From Comamonas sp. (lineage in GTDB: Bacteria > Pseudomonadota > Gammaproteobacteria > Burkholderiales > Burkholderiaceae_C): DNA of 64,000 nucleotides. The notes beneath the pieces are model-generated. The model had not been told where the DNA came from, did no database searches, and was given only the letters and a program-made list of their open reading frames with translations. Positions 35,108 to 44,100 of this stretch are shown here, one piece after another. The stretch lies in NCBI GenBank assembly GCA_031277805.1, contig JAITLR010000007.1:1-64000 (forward strand), given 5' to 3'. Positions within the stretch are counted from its first letter, which is position 1; each line of letters opens with the position of its first letter. Made by a program: the position numbers and the translations under genes.

Positions 35108-35130
35108 TTGTTTACCCCTTTGTTTACCCC
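35108..35130 (+). repeat. Two tandem TTTGTTTACCCC direct repeats, right arm
   Basis: Copies at 35,108-35,118 (one base short) and 35,119-35,130 have the same orientation and sequence as the three copies at 14,537-14,571. They lie about 60 bases inside the right attachment site. Matching repeats near both ends fit integrase arm-binding sites of a tyrosine-recombinase island. Confidence 0.85.
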
Positions 35131-35148
35131 TTGGCCCCAGAAAGACTA

Positions 35149-35180
35149 AAGGACTTAGCCCCTTTCGAAGCTAAGTCCTT
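35149..35180 (-). terminator. Terminator-like hairpin downstream of tRNA-Pro
   Basis: Perfect 11-bp arms AAGGACTTAGC (35,149-35,159) and GCTAAGTCCTT (35,170-35,180) sit 8 bases beyond the tRNA 3' end. This hairpin is inside the island, so it was brought in by the element; the older chromosomal counterpart is at 14,318-14,347. Confidence 0.75.
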
Positions 35181-35188
35181 GAATCATA

Positions 35189-35265
35189 TGGTCGGAGCGG
35201 CGGGATTCGAACTCGCGACCCTCTGCTCCCAAAGCAGATGCGCTACCAGGCTGCGCTACGCTCCG
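35189..35265 (-). tRNA. tRNA-Pro, anticodon TGG
   Basis: A 77-base tRNA with encoded CCA. The acceptor stem pairs CGGAGCG with CGCTCCG. The D arm is GCGCAGCCTGGTAGCGC, the anticodon arm CTGCTTTGGGAGCAG gives TGG, and the T arm contains GTTCGAATC. The 3' 49 bases are duplicated at 14,354-14,402, so this gene is the integration target and remains complete after insertion. Confidence 0.97.
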
Positions 35266-35340
35266 TAAGCCTCTATTCTAACGAGAAAATCTGCTCATTT
35301 TTTGAAGTAGCGGATTTTTTCGAGAGCTGGCTTCAAATTC

Positions 35341-35598
35341 TTAGGAGCGGGAGCCGCCGGTGGGGGCGGGGCCGCGGTTGGGCAGGTGACGGAAGGTGAT
35401 GCGCCCCTTGGTCAGGTCATAGGGCGACATTTCCAGTGAAACCTTGTCGCCCGCCAGAATGCGGATGTGGTGCTTGCGCATCTTGCCGCCTGTATAGGCG
35501 ATCAGTTGGTGACCGTTGTCCAGCGTCACGCGAAAGCGCGAGTCAGGCAGGACTTCCGTCACGGAACCTTGCATTTCAATCAGTTCTTCCTTGGCCAT
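35341..35598 (-). CDS. infA: Translation initiation factor IF-1
   Basis: An 85-residue S1/OB-fold protein that binds the ribosomal A site during initiation with IF-2 and IF-3. It starts [20 protein letters not shown] and includes [20 protein letters not shown] and [18 protein letters not shown], the diagnostic IF-1 core. It is longer than the 72-residue E. coli form because of a Gly/Pro/Ser-rich tail after RHLPNRG, a length I recall from infA paralogues in betaproteobacteria. The gene stands alone here, with a long hairpin in its leader (35,652-35,680). Confidence 0.95.
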   Translation of the reverse strand: MAKEELIEMQGSVTEVLPDSRFRVTLDNGHQLIAYTGGKMRKHHIRILAGDKVSLEMSPYDLTKGRITFRHLPNRGPAPTGGSRS

Positions 35599-35651
35599 GT
35601 GTTCAATCTCAAAAAAGGTCAGTTGCGGCGCTTGTTCGTCAGTACCACGCT

Positions 35652-35680
35652 AAAAGGCCCGAGCAGTGCTCAGGCCTTTT
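35652..35680. terminator. Bidirectional hairpin upstream of infA
   Basis: AAAAGGCC and GGCCTTTT form the outer stem, and GAGCA/TGCTC continues it past one mismatch, with a T-run on either strand. It lies 54 bases upstream of infA, and no gene ends beside it, so it could act as an attenuator in the infA leader or insulate psd from antisense reading. Confidence 0.6.
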
Positions 35681-35994
35681 CTACAAGTGGCAGGGCGCTG
35701 CGCTGATCGCGCAGACCGAACAAAAGGCCGGTATTCCATCAAGTAATGCTGAAGCAGCAATAAGCAAAACCGTGAAATTGTAGCTTCTTGGCTTTGTCAA
35801 TGTTTTGCAAAAAGGGTAGATCGTCGCAGCAATGAGACGTTTGCACGGCTACATCTGGCTGCAGTACTTTTGTGATGAGCGGCGGAATTTTCAAGGGCCG
35901 GAAGGTGGCTGGGGGAAGCGAGTGGCCGAGAGGTGGCAGCTCTTCGCTAGAATCAGCGGCAACTCTCTATAACTTTGATAGCAAAAAGCCTATT

Positions 35995-36843
35995 GTGTCT
36001 GATCGACTAGCCGTACTTTCCCAATATCTTTTGCCCAAACAGGCGCTGACGGCGCTGATGGGGAAGCTGGCCCAGGCGGAGGCTGGAGGATTGACGACGG
36101 CGGTGATTCGCCGCTTCATCCAGCGCTACAACGTCAATATGGCGGAGGCTGCAGATCCCGATCCAGCCGCCTATGCCACTTTCAATGCCTTTTTCACGCG
36201 TGCTCTCAAAGAGGGTGCGCGTCCGCTATCTGCGGCCGACTGGATTTGTCCGGTGGATGGCGCCATCAGCCAGTTCGGCAAGATTGATGGAGAGCAAATT
36301 TTTCAGGCCAAAGGGCATGAGTACAGTGCCACGGCTCTGGTTGGTGGCGATGCCGCCCTGGCGAGCCAGTTTGAGAATGGCAGCTTTGCCACGATTTATC
36401 TGAGCCCGCGCGACTATCACCGCATTCATATGCCTTGCGCAGGCAAGCTGCGCCGCATGATCTACGTGCCAGGGGATCTGTTTTCGGTCAATCCGACGAC
36501 GGCGCGCGGCGTGCCTGGGCTGTTTGCGCGCAACGAGCGCGTGGTCTGCGTCTTTGACTCAGACCACGGCCCGTTTGTGCTGGTGCTCGTGGGCGCGACA
36601 ATTGTGGGCAGCATGGCCACGGTCTGGCACGGCTTGATCAACCCGCCACGTCCTGGCCATATCAAGAGCTGGGATTACACCGGTGCCGAAGCCGTGGAGC
36701 TGGCCCAGGGGGCCGAGATGGGGCGCTTTCAGCTGGGCTCCACCGTCGTCATGCTTTTTCCCCAAAGTGCGGGGCTGAAGTTCAATACACAGTGGCAGCC
36801 GGCCGGCCCCGTGCAACTGGGGCAGGTCATGGCTCAGGCTTAA
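35995..36843 (+). CDS. psd: Phosphatidylserine decarboxylase proenzyme
   Basis: This inner-membrane enzyme converts phosphatidylserine to phosphatidylethanolamine, the last step of PE synthesis. The 282-residue proenzyme starts at GTG 35,995 ([15 protein letters not shown]), matching family N-termini; a frame starting at 35,872 adds 41 unlikely residues. The self-cleavage motif LGST lies at residues 247-250, where Ser249 becomes the pyruvoyl cofactor of the alpha chain. Other signatures are [23 protein letters not shown] and [10 protein letters not shown] with its conserved histidine. It stands alone, followed by a clear terminator. Confidence 0.95.
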   Translation: MSDRLAVLSQYLLPKQALTALMGKLAQAEAGGLTTAVIRRFIQRYNVNMAEAADPDPAAYATFNAFFTRALKEGARPLSAADWICPVDGAISQFGKIDGEQIFQAKGHEYSATALVGGDAALASQFENGSFATIYLSPRDYHRIHMPCAGKLRRMIYVPGDLFSVNPTTARGVPGLFARNERVVCVFDSDHGPFVLVLVGATIVGSMATVWHGLINPPRPGHIKSWDYTGAEAVELAQGAEMGRFQLGSTVVMLFPQSAGLKFNTQWQPAGPVQLGQVMAQA

Positions 36844-36873
36844 AGAATCCTGAGCCGATGCATTCTTTATAGC

Positions 36874-36911
36874 AAAGGCCGCTGACTCTATATGCGTTAG
36901 CGGCCTTTTTT
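36874..36911 (+). terminator. Rho-independent terminator after psd
   Basis: A 10-bp stem AAAGGCCGCT/AGCGGCCTTT with a 15-base loop runs into six T on the plus strand, about 30 bases after the psd stop. It also faces the end of the minus-strand gene at 36,927. Confidence 0.88.
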
Positions 36912-36926
36912 GCTCGAATCAGATGG

Positions 36927-37187
36927 TCACAGAAACCAGGTCAGAGGCTCTGGTCTGCGCTCGGTGGTGAAGGTGGTCGGAGACAGCTGCAGGGTGTGAG
37001 GCTTGACAGGGTCGTCCTGACCGCGCAGATAGATCATCAACTCGCGGCGGCGCAAGATGACATGGCTGACGATTTCGCGTCGGCCGTTCTGGGTGACCTC
37101 GGTGCCGGGGCGAAACAGCGGCATATGGAACAGGCCACTGCGTGTAGTGGGCGGCAATGCCGCAACTTCAGGGGAGGCGAGCTGCAT
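36927..37187 (-). CDS. Small conserved hypothetical protein downstream of glnD
   Basis: An 86-residue cytoplasmic protein without a domain I can name. It starts at ATG 37,185-37,187 (MQLASPEVAALPPTTRSGLF) with CGGAAAG upstream. It contains RREIVSHVILRRRELMIYLR, a short mixed strand and helix pattern. It follows glnD by 80 bases on the same strand, so it may be co-transcribed. The composition is normal for the chromosome, which argues for a real gene rather than chance. Confidence 0.62.
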   Translation of the reverse strand: MQLASPEVAALPPTTRSGLFHMPLFRPGTEVTQNGRREIVSHVILRRRELMIYLRGQDDPVKPHTLQLSPTTFTTERRPEPLTWFL

Positions 37188-37266
37188 AGGCTTTCCGTAG
37201 TAGTGGTGACTGCTTATCGGCAGGGGTCCTGCAAACTGAAGCCTTGGGCCCAATTTTTCTTTGAAC

Positions 37267-39897
37267 TCAGCCGTTGGACGCCAAAGCCTTGAGCAGCTCG
37301 GTTTCTATGCGCAACTGACTGGCGTTGTCCTGAAGCTCGGCACCCTCGATCAAGAAGGTGTCTTCCACCCGCTCGCCCAGTGTGCTGACCTTGGCCAGAT
37401 GCACGCTGATGTGATGTTGGGCCAGGATGCGGGCAATGGTGTAGAGCAGGCCCGCGCGGTCGGACGCCGAGATGGACAGCAGCCAATGCTGGGCTTTTTC
37501 ATCAGGATGCAGCAGCACGCGTGGCGCAAATGGAAAGCTCTTGACGCGGCGTGAGAGGCGGCGGCGCGAGGGCGTGGGCAGGGCGCCGCCCTTGGTCAGA
37601 GTCAGGGTCAGATCGTTTTCCACCATATGCATGAGTTCGCGGTACTGCTCCTGCATGGTGGGGGCCACGACCTGAAACGTGTCCAGTGCGTAGCCGTTGT
37701 TGGCCGTGTGTACGCGGGCATCCAGAATCGAAAAGCCGGCGCGATCAAAATAGCCGCAGATGCGGGCGAACAGATCGGCCTGATCGGGCGCATAGACCAG
37801 TACCTGCAAGCCTTCGCCAGCCAGAGAGCGGCGGGCTCGCACCACCGGTTTGCTCGCGCCCACATGGCGCGAGATATGGCGTGTATGCCAGGCAATGTCG
37901 GCGGCTTCGTGGCGCATGAAGTAGCTGACATCCAGCGTGTCCCAGAGCTTTTTGTGCGACTCGAAGGGCTGGGCCGACAGAGCCAGCTGGATCAGGGCTT
38001 CACGTTTGCGGGCCTCGATTTCGGCTGCGGCATCAGGTGCGCGGCCGCCCAGAACGCGCAGCGTCAGGCGGTAAGTGTCTTCCAGCAACTTGCCCTTCCA
38101 TGCACTCCAGACCTTGGGGCTGGTGCCTCGGATATCGGCCACGGTGAGCAGATACAAGGCTGTCAGATAGCGCTCGTTGCCCACGCGTTCGGCAAAGGCG
38201 CGAATCACATCCGGGTCAGACAGGTCTTGCTTCTGGGCTACCTGGCTCATGGTCAGATGTTCCCGCACCAGAAATTCGGCCAGGTCGGCATCGGTTTTTT
38301 CGATCTGGTGGGCGCGGCAAAAGCGCTTGACCTCCACGGCTCCAATGATGGAGTGATCGCCGCCACGACCCTTGCCGATGTCGTGAAACAGCGCAGCCAG
38401 GTACAGAATCCAGGGCTTGTCCCAGCCGGCGGCCAGTTGGGAGCAGAACGGGTATTCATGCGTATGCTCGGCCATGAAAAAGCGCCGCATATTGCGCAGC
38501 ACCATCAGGATGTGCTGGTCCACGGTGTAGACGTGGAACAGGTCATGCTGCATCTGCCCCACGATACGGCGAAATGGCCATAGATAGCGACCCAGTACCG
38601 AGGTCTGATTCATCAGCCGCATGGCATGGGTGATGCCGCGCGGTTGTTTGAGAATCTTCATGAAGGTTTCGCGGTTGACCGGGTCGCGCCGGAAAGCGCT
38701 GTCCATCAGGTCGCGGCTGGCATACAAGGCGCGCAGCGTACGGGTGGACAAGCCGGTCAGCCCTTCCTGCTGTTCGTACATGAGAAAGGTTTCGAGAATC
38801 GCGTGCGGATCTTTTTCATAGAGGTCGTCACTGGCGACTTCGATCGTTCCTGCCTTCTCGCAAAAACGCTCGGTCAGCGGGATCAGAGAGTAAGAGCGGG
38901 GGTTGAGCCGTTCCTCGATGCTCATGCGCAAGATCTGGCACAACTGCGTCACGGCCTTGGCTGCCCAGTAATAGTGGCGCATCAGGGTCTCGCCTGCGCG
39001 CATGGCCAGCTTGCGGCCCTCGGGGGTGGTGGAGCGATAGCCAAAAGCCTCGGCAACCGCTGTTTGCAAGTCAAACACCAGCCGGTCTTCATGACGACCG
39101 GCCACGGCATGCAGGCGGGCACGGATCAGGCTCAGCAGTGCCTCGTTCGACTCCAGTTGCTGCTCTTCGAGGGCTGTGATCAGGCCATTGGCTGCGAGTT
39201 CGCGCCAATTGTTGCCAAAACCGGCGGCTTTTGACAGCCAGAGCATGGTGTGCAGATCGCGCAGGCCGCCCGGGGACTCCTTGCAGTTGGGCTCCAGTGC
39301 ATAAGGGGTGAAATCGTACTTGGCATGGCGCTGGCGCAGCTCCAGCAGCTTGCCTGCGACAAAGGTCTTGGGGTCCAGCTGGGCGCGAAACTGCTTCTCA
39401 AAGTCGGCAAACAGTGACTGACTGCCGGCGACGCGACGCGACTCCAGCATGGAGGTCTGCACCGTCAAATCCTGGGCAGCCTCTTCCAGACACTCTGCAA
39501 TGCTGCGCACGCTGGAGCCAATCTCCAGGCCCGCATCCCAGCAGCTGCTGATGAACTGCTCCACGCGGTTGGCCGTGTGCTGATCGGGTTGTGCCCCACC
39601 TTGGGGCAGCAGCACGAGCACGTCGATATCCGAGTGCGGAAACAACTGAGAGCGGCCATAGCCTCCCACGGCCAGCAGAGCGGTGTCGCCAGGCATCTCG
39701 GCGCGCTGCCATAGAGTGCGCAGCAGGCCATCGGCCAGTTCACTGAAATGGTGCAGCACGCCCCGGATGCTGCGCCGCCCCAGCGTATGGTTCTTCAGCA
39801 GTGCGGTCTGCCGGGTCTTGGCCTCGCGGTAGGCGTCGCGCAATTGCTGCAGCGATGCGTTGTCAACGGCGGGTGTGGGAATGGCGGAGGTCGTCAT
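37267..39897 (-). CDS. glnD: [Protein-PII] uridylyltransferase / uridylyl-removing enzyme
   Basis: The 876-residue nitrogen sensor that uridylylates PII (GlnB/GlnK) when glutamine is low and removes UMP when it is high. The nucleotidyltransferase domain has GGYGRSQLFPHSDIDVLVL at residues 78-96 with Asp90 and Asp92. A GlnD-type linker follows. The HD domain (LAALFHDIGKGRGGDHS, near residue 500) is the removing site, and two C-terminal ACT domains (about 690-770 and 800-876) sense glutamine. The length is typical. It lies directly downstream of map on the same strand, a gene order common in betaproteobacteria, although a terminator separates them. Confidence 0.96.
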   Translation of the reverse strand: MTTSAIPTPAVDNASLQQLRDAYREAKTRQTALLKNHTLGRRSIRGVLHHFSELADGLLRTLWQRAEMPGDTALLAVGGYGRSQLFPHSDIDVLVLLPQGGAQPDQHTANRVEQFISSCWDAGLEIGSSVRSIAECLEEAAQDLTVQTSMLESRRVAGSQSLFADFEKQFRAQLDPKTFVAGKLLELRQRHAKYDFTPYALEPNCKESPGGLRDLHTMLWLSKAAGFGNNWRELAANGLITALEEQQLESNEALLSLIRARLHAVAGRHEDRLVFDLQTAVAEAFGYRSTTPEGRKLAMRAGETLMRHYYWAAKAVTQLCQILRMSIEERLNPRSYSLIPLTERFCEKAGTIEVASDDLYEKDPHAILETFLMYEQQEGLTGLSTRTLRALYASRDLMDSAFRRDPVNRETFMKILKQPRGITHAMRLMNQTSVLGRYLWPFRRIVGQMQHDLFHVYTVDQHILMVLRNMRRFFMAEHTHEYPFCSQLAAGWDKPWILYLAALFHDIGKGRGGDHSIIGAVEVKRFCRAHQIEKTDADLAEFLVREHLTMSQVAQKQDLSDPDVIRAFAERVGNERYLTALYLLTVADIRGTSPKVWSAWKGKLLEDTYRLTLRVLGGRAPDAAAEIEARKREALIQLALSAQPFESHKKLWDTLDVSYFMRHEAADIAWHTRHISRHVGASKPVVRARRSLAGEGLQVLVYAPDQADLFARICGYFDRAGFSILDARVHTANNGYALDTFQVVAPTMQEQYRELMHMVENDLTLTLTKGGALPTPSRRRLSRRVKSFPFAPRVLLHPDEKAQHWLLSISASDRAGLLYTIARILAQHHISVHLAKVSTLGERVEDTFLIEGAELQDNASQLRIETELLKALASNG

Positions 39898-40022
39898 GCG
39901 CGGCAGAAAGTCGGGTTCAACAGAGCAGGTGCAAGGCTTGACCTTACCTCAAGCCTGTTGGCATGAGGCTGGCATTGCTAAAAAGGAGAGCGCCTTGCGC
40001 TTGCTGGACAAGCACGACAAGC

Positions 40023-40058
40023 AAAAAATATGCCGCATCGGCGGAGCCGGTGCGGCAT
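40023..40058 (-). terminator. Terminator between map and glnD
   Basis: A 13-bp stem with one mismatch (ATGCCGCA.CGGC / GCCG.TGCGGCAT, 40,030-40,058) is followed on the minus strand by ATATTTTTTG. A second perfect hairpin CCGGTGTTT-C-AAACACCGG (40,080-40,100) lies between it and map. Together they should stop most map transcripts before glnD. Confidence 0.78.
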
Positions 40059-40113
40059 GGGAAATACGCGTCTGACGCGGCCGGTGTTTCAAACACCGGC
40101 GATCGGGGATGGA

Positions 40114-40926
40114 TCAGGTGCGGATCGCCGTGATGAAGTCGGGTGGCGTGGGGGAGCCTTCGGACCAGGTCAGCACGTCGTAGCCGGTCTTGGTGACGGC
40201 CAGCATCAGTTCCCACTGGGCGGTCAGGCTGCGGTCCTTGGTGACCACGGTCCAGCCGTCGGGCATGGCCTTGATGTCGCGCTTGCCCAGATTGAGCATG
40301 GGCTCGATGGTGAAGACCATGCCTTCTTCCAGGACCACACCCTCGCCGGGGCGGCCATAGTGCAGCACTTGAGGCTCATCGTGGAAGACCTTGCCGATAC
40401 CGTGGCCGCAGTACTCGCGCACCACCGACAGGTTGTGACCTTCGGCAAACGATTGAATGGCGTGGCCGATATCGCCCAGTGTGGCGCCGGGCTTGACTTG
40501 CGCGATGCCCTTCCACATGGCTTCGAAGGTCAGCTGGCACAGGCGCTTGGCGGCAATCGTGCCTTCGCCAATGATGAACATGCGGCTGTTGTCGCCAAAC
40601 CAGCCGTCTTCGGTAATGACGGTCACATCCACATTGACGATATCGCCCTTCTTGAGCGGCTTGTCGTTGGGAATGCCGTGGCACACCACGTTGTTGACCG
40701 AGGTGCAGACATAGGCCGGGTAGGGCGTCATGCCCGGCGGCTGATAGCCGAGACAGGCCGTCTTCGTGCCTTGCTCGGCCATGCGCTGGGCGCACAGATC
40801 GTCGATCTGCTGGGTGGTGATGCCTGGCTTGATGTGAGGGGTGATGTAGTCCAGCACATCCGAAGCAAAGCGGCCTGCAATGCGCATGCGCTCGATGTCT
40901 TCGGGGGTCTTCAGTGTGATGCTCAT
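40114..40926 (-). CDS. map: Methionine aminopeptidase type I
   Basis: A 270-residue dinuclear-metal peptidase that removes the initiator methionine from nascent proteins. The five metal ligands are present: two Asp in IVNVDVTVITEDGWFGDNSR, His in EYCGHGIGKVFHDEP, Glu in VFTIEPML and Glu in QWELMLAVT. The start ATG at 40,924-40,926 (MSITLKTPEDIERMRIAG) is that of the family; the longer frame adds 25 unrelated residues. It diverges from purL with 177 bases between. Confidence 0.96.
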   Translation of the reverse strand: MSITLKTPEDIERMRIAGRFASDVLDYITPHIKPGITTQQIDDLCAQRMAEQGTKTACLGYQPPGMTPYPAYVCTSVNNVVCHGIPNDKPLKKGDIVNVDVTVITEDGWFGDNSRMFIIGEGTIAAKRLCQLTFEAMWKGIAQVKPGATLGDIGHAIQSFAEGHNLSVVREYCGHGIGKVFHDEPQVLHYGRPGEGVVLEEGMVFTIEPMLNLGKRDIKAMPDGWTVVTKDRSLTAQWELMLAVTKTGYDVLTWSEGSPTPPDFITAIRT

Positions 40927-41103
40927 GTGCTGAATTATCCCATTGCGGCTTTGAACTTGCAGGACATGTGGCTGGGAAGTCCAAGGGTTAGCGCTAGGCA
41001 CGGTAAAATGTGAGGCTCACCGATTCAGCGCCTTGGCCGGGTCCTTGCAACAGGGGCTTGGCCATGGCGCTTTTCACCAGCCTTCACATAAACAGGCCGC
41101 CAC

Positions 41104-44100
41104 GTGACATTGCATCTGACACAGTTTGAGGGTGGAAACGCCCTGAGCTCGTTCCGCGCCCAACAGCTTCTGACCGATCTGGTCGCCATCCACCCCAAGA
41201 TCACAGGCGTGTCCGCGCGCTTTGTGCATTTGGTGGCCACTGAAAGCACACCTGTGCCCGCATTGCAAGAGCGCCTGTCGGCGCTCTTGACTTATGGCGA
41301 CCCCTATGAAGGCGCTGACGAGGGCCTGGCTTTTGTGGTCACGCCCCGTATGGGCACGATCTCGCCCTGGGCCTCCAAGGCCACCGACATCGCCCGCAAC
41401 TGCGGCCTGGATGTGTTTCGTGTGGAGCGCATCACCGAGTACCGCGTGGAGCTGAAGTCCGGCTTGCTGGGTGGCAAGCCCGAGCTGACGTCCGAGCAAA
41501 CCGCGCAGATTGCCGCGCTGCTGCACGACCGCATGACCGAATCGGTCTTTGCCACGCGTGCCGAAGCCGAGCAACTGTTCTCTGCCCTGCAGGCTGCACC
41601 CATGGAGTTTGTGGATGTGCTGGGCGGCGGTCGCGCTGCTTTGGAAGCCGCCAACAAGCAATGGGGTCTGGCCCTGGCCGAAGACGAGATCGAATATCTG
41701 GTCACCGCCTTCAATGGCCTGGGGCGCAACCCCACCGATGTGGAGCTGATGATGTTCGCCCAGGCGAACTCCGAGCACTGTCGCCACAAGATCTTCAACG
41801 CCAACTTCACCATCGACGGTGTGGCGCAGGAGAAATCGCTGTTCGGCATGATCCGCAACACCGAGGCGCTGTCGCCCCAGCACACCATCGTGGCCTATGC
41901 CGACAATGCGTCGATCATGGAAGGCCATGAGGTCGAGCGTTTCTTAGCCAAATTCGGCTCTGACGCAGATGTGACAAGCGCACCAAGCTATCAAAAGCAG
42001 AGTGCTTTCAACCATGTGCTGATGAAGGTGGAAACGCATAATCACCCCACAGCGATTTCGCCTTTCCCCGGCGCATCGACCGGCAACGGCGGCGAAATCC
42101 GCGACGAAGGTGCGACCGGCCGTGGCTCCAAGCCCAAGGCAGGCCTGACCGGCTTCACCGTCTCCAAGCTCTGGGGCAGCGAAGTGGGCAAGCCCGAGCA
42201 CATTGCCAGCCCGCTGCAGATCATGATCGAAGGCCCGCTGGGTGGCGCGGCGTTCAACAACGAATTCGGCCGTCCCAATCTGACCGGCTACTTCCGCGAG
42301 TACGAGCAGCAGGTCGGCGTTGGTGCCGACGCTATTACGCGTGGCTACCACAAGCCCATCATGATTGCCGGTGGCCTAGGCGTGATCGACTCCGAGCAGA
42401 CCAAGAAGATTCTGTTCCCCGCCGGCACCTTGCTGATCCAGCTGGGCGGCCCCGGCATGCGTATCGGCATGGGCGGCGGTGCGGCCAGCTCCATGGCTTC
42501 GGGCACCAATGCTGCAGAACTGGACTTTGACTCGGTGCAGCGCGGCAACCCCGAGATCGAGCGCCGTGCCCAGGAAGTCATCAACCACTGCTGGCAGCAG
42601 GGCGACAAGAACCCGATTCTGGCCATCCACGACGTGGGCGCCGGCGGTATCTCCAACGCCTTCCCCGAGCTGACCAACGACGCCGGCCGTGGTGCACGCT
42701 TTGACCTGCGTGCCGTCAAGCTGGAAGAGTCCGGCCTGGCCCCCAAGGAAATCTGGTCCAACGAATCGCAGGAACGCTATGTGATGGCGATTGCGCCCGA
42801 ATCGCTGGCGCAGTTCACCGCTTTCTGCGAGCGCGAGCGCTGCCCGTTTGCCGTGATCGGTACGGCCACCGAAGAGCGCCAGCTGGTGCTGGAAGACACG
42901 GCTGTCGAATCCGGCGACCAGAAATTCCCCGTGGACATGCCCATGGAAGTGTTGCTGGGCAAGCCGCCCAAGATGCACAAGGACGTAAGCACCGTCACGC
43001 GTGAGCTGCCCGCCATCGACCTGACTGGCGTGCCGCTGGAAAAGGCTGTCATTGAGGTTTTGGCGCATCCGACCGTCGCGTCCAAGCGTTTCCTGATCAC
43101 CATCGGCGACCGCGCAGTGGGTGGTCTGACCCATCGCGACCAGATGGTTGGCCCCTGGCAAGTGCCTGTGGCCGACGTGGCGGTGACGCTGGCGGATTAC
43201 AAGGGCTTCAAGGGCGAAGCCATGGCCATGGGCGAGCGCACGCCGCTGGCAGCCATCAACGCGCCCGCATCGGGCCGCATGGCTGTGGCCGAAGCCATCA
43301 CCAATATGCTGGCCGCGCCGATCGAGTTGAGCAAGATCAAGATGTCCGCCAACTGGATGGCTGCTTGCGGCGAAGCCGGTGAAGACGCTGCGCTGTACGC
43401 CACCGTCAAGGCGGTGGGCATGGAACTGTGCCCGGCGCTGAATATCTCGATTCCCGTGGGCAAGGACAGCCTGTCCATGCGCACGCAGTGGAATGAGAAC
43501 GGCGTGACCAAGAAGGTGACTTCGCCCGTCAGCCTGATCATCACGGGCTTTGCCAGCATTGACGATGTGCGCAGCACGCTGACACCGCAGCTCAATGCCG
43601 AGGAAGAAGACAGCACCCTGGTGCTGATCGACCTGTCGCGCGGCAAGATGCGCATGGGCGGCTCCATCATCGGTCAGGTGCTGAACCAGGCGGGCAACGA
43701 AGTGCCCGATCTGGACGATGCCAAGGACCTGATCGCCATGGTTGACGCCGTGAACGCACTGCGCGCCAAAGGCCAGATCCTGGCCTACCACGACCGTGGT
43801 GACGGCGGCCTGCTGGCCACCGTGGCCGAAATGGCCTTTGCCGGCCATGTGGGCGTGGCCCTGAATGTGGACATGCTGATCACCGAAGGCGACGGCATCA
43901 GCGACAGCCGAATGGACAGCGGCGAAGGCAAGAACTGGGGCAGCCAGGTTTCTGGTCGCCGCGAAGACCTGACCCTGCGTGCGCTGTTCAATGAAGAACT
44001 GGGCGCCGTGCTGCAGATCAAGACCGCTGACCGCAGCGAAGTCATGCAGACCCTGCGCGAGCACGGCCTGGCGACCTGCAGCCATATCGTGGGCAAGACC

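Larger units (their letters stand above)
14354..35237. mobile_element. Genomic island integrated in the tRNA-Pro(TGG) 3' end
   Basis: The boundaries are a 49-bp direct repeat with one mismatch (14,354-14,402 versus 35,189-35,237; T at 14,382 against G at 35,217). The right copy is the 3' part of the complete tRNA-Pro. A tyrosine integrase starts 182 bases inside the left end and an AlpA-like regulator follows. Near both ends lie tandem copies of TTTGTTTACCCC, the probable integrase arm sites. Cargo is a siderophore uptake locus (18.9-29.1 kb) and a redox/hydrolase block (29.6-34.8 kb). IS remnants and an intact IS3-family element lie beside the integrase. No conjugation genes are seen, so it is at most a mobilisable or satellite island. 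Confidence 0.88.

Noticed and set aside
37627-38583. Plus-strand frame of 318 codons antisense to glnD
   Set aside because: GlnD is complete with NT, HD and ACT domains on the other strand; this frame has no known family.
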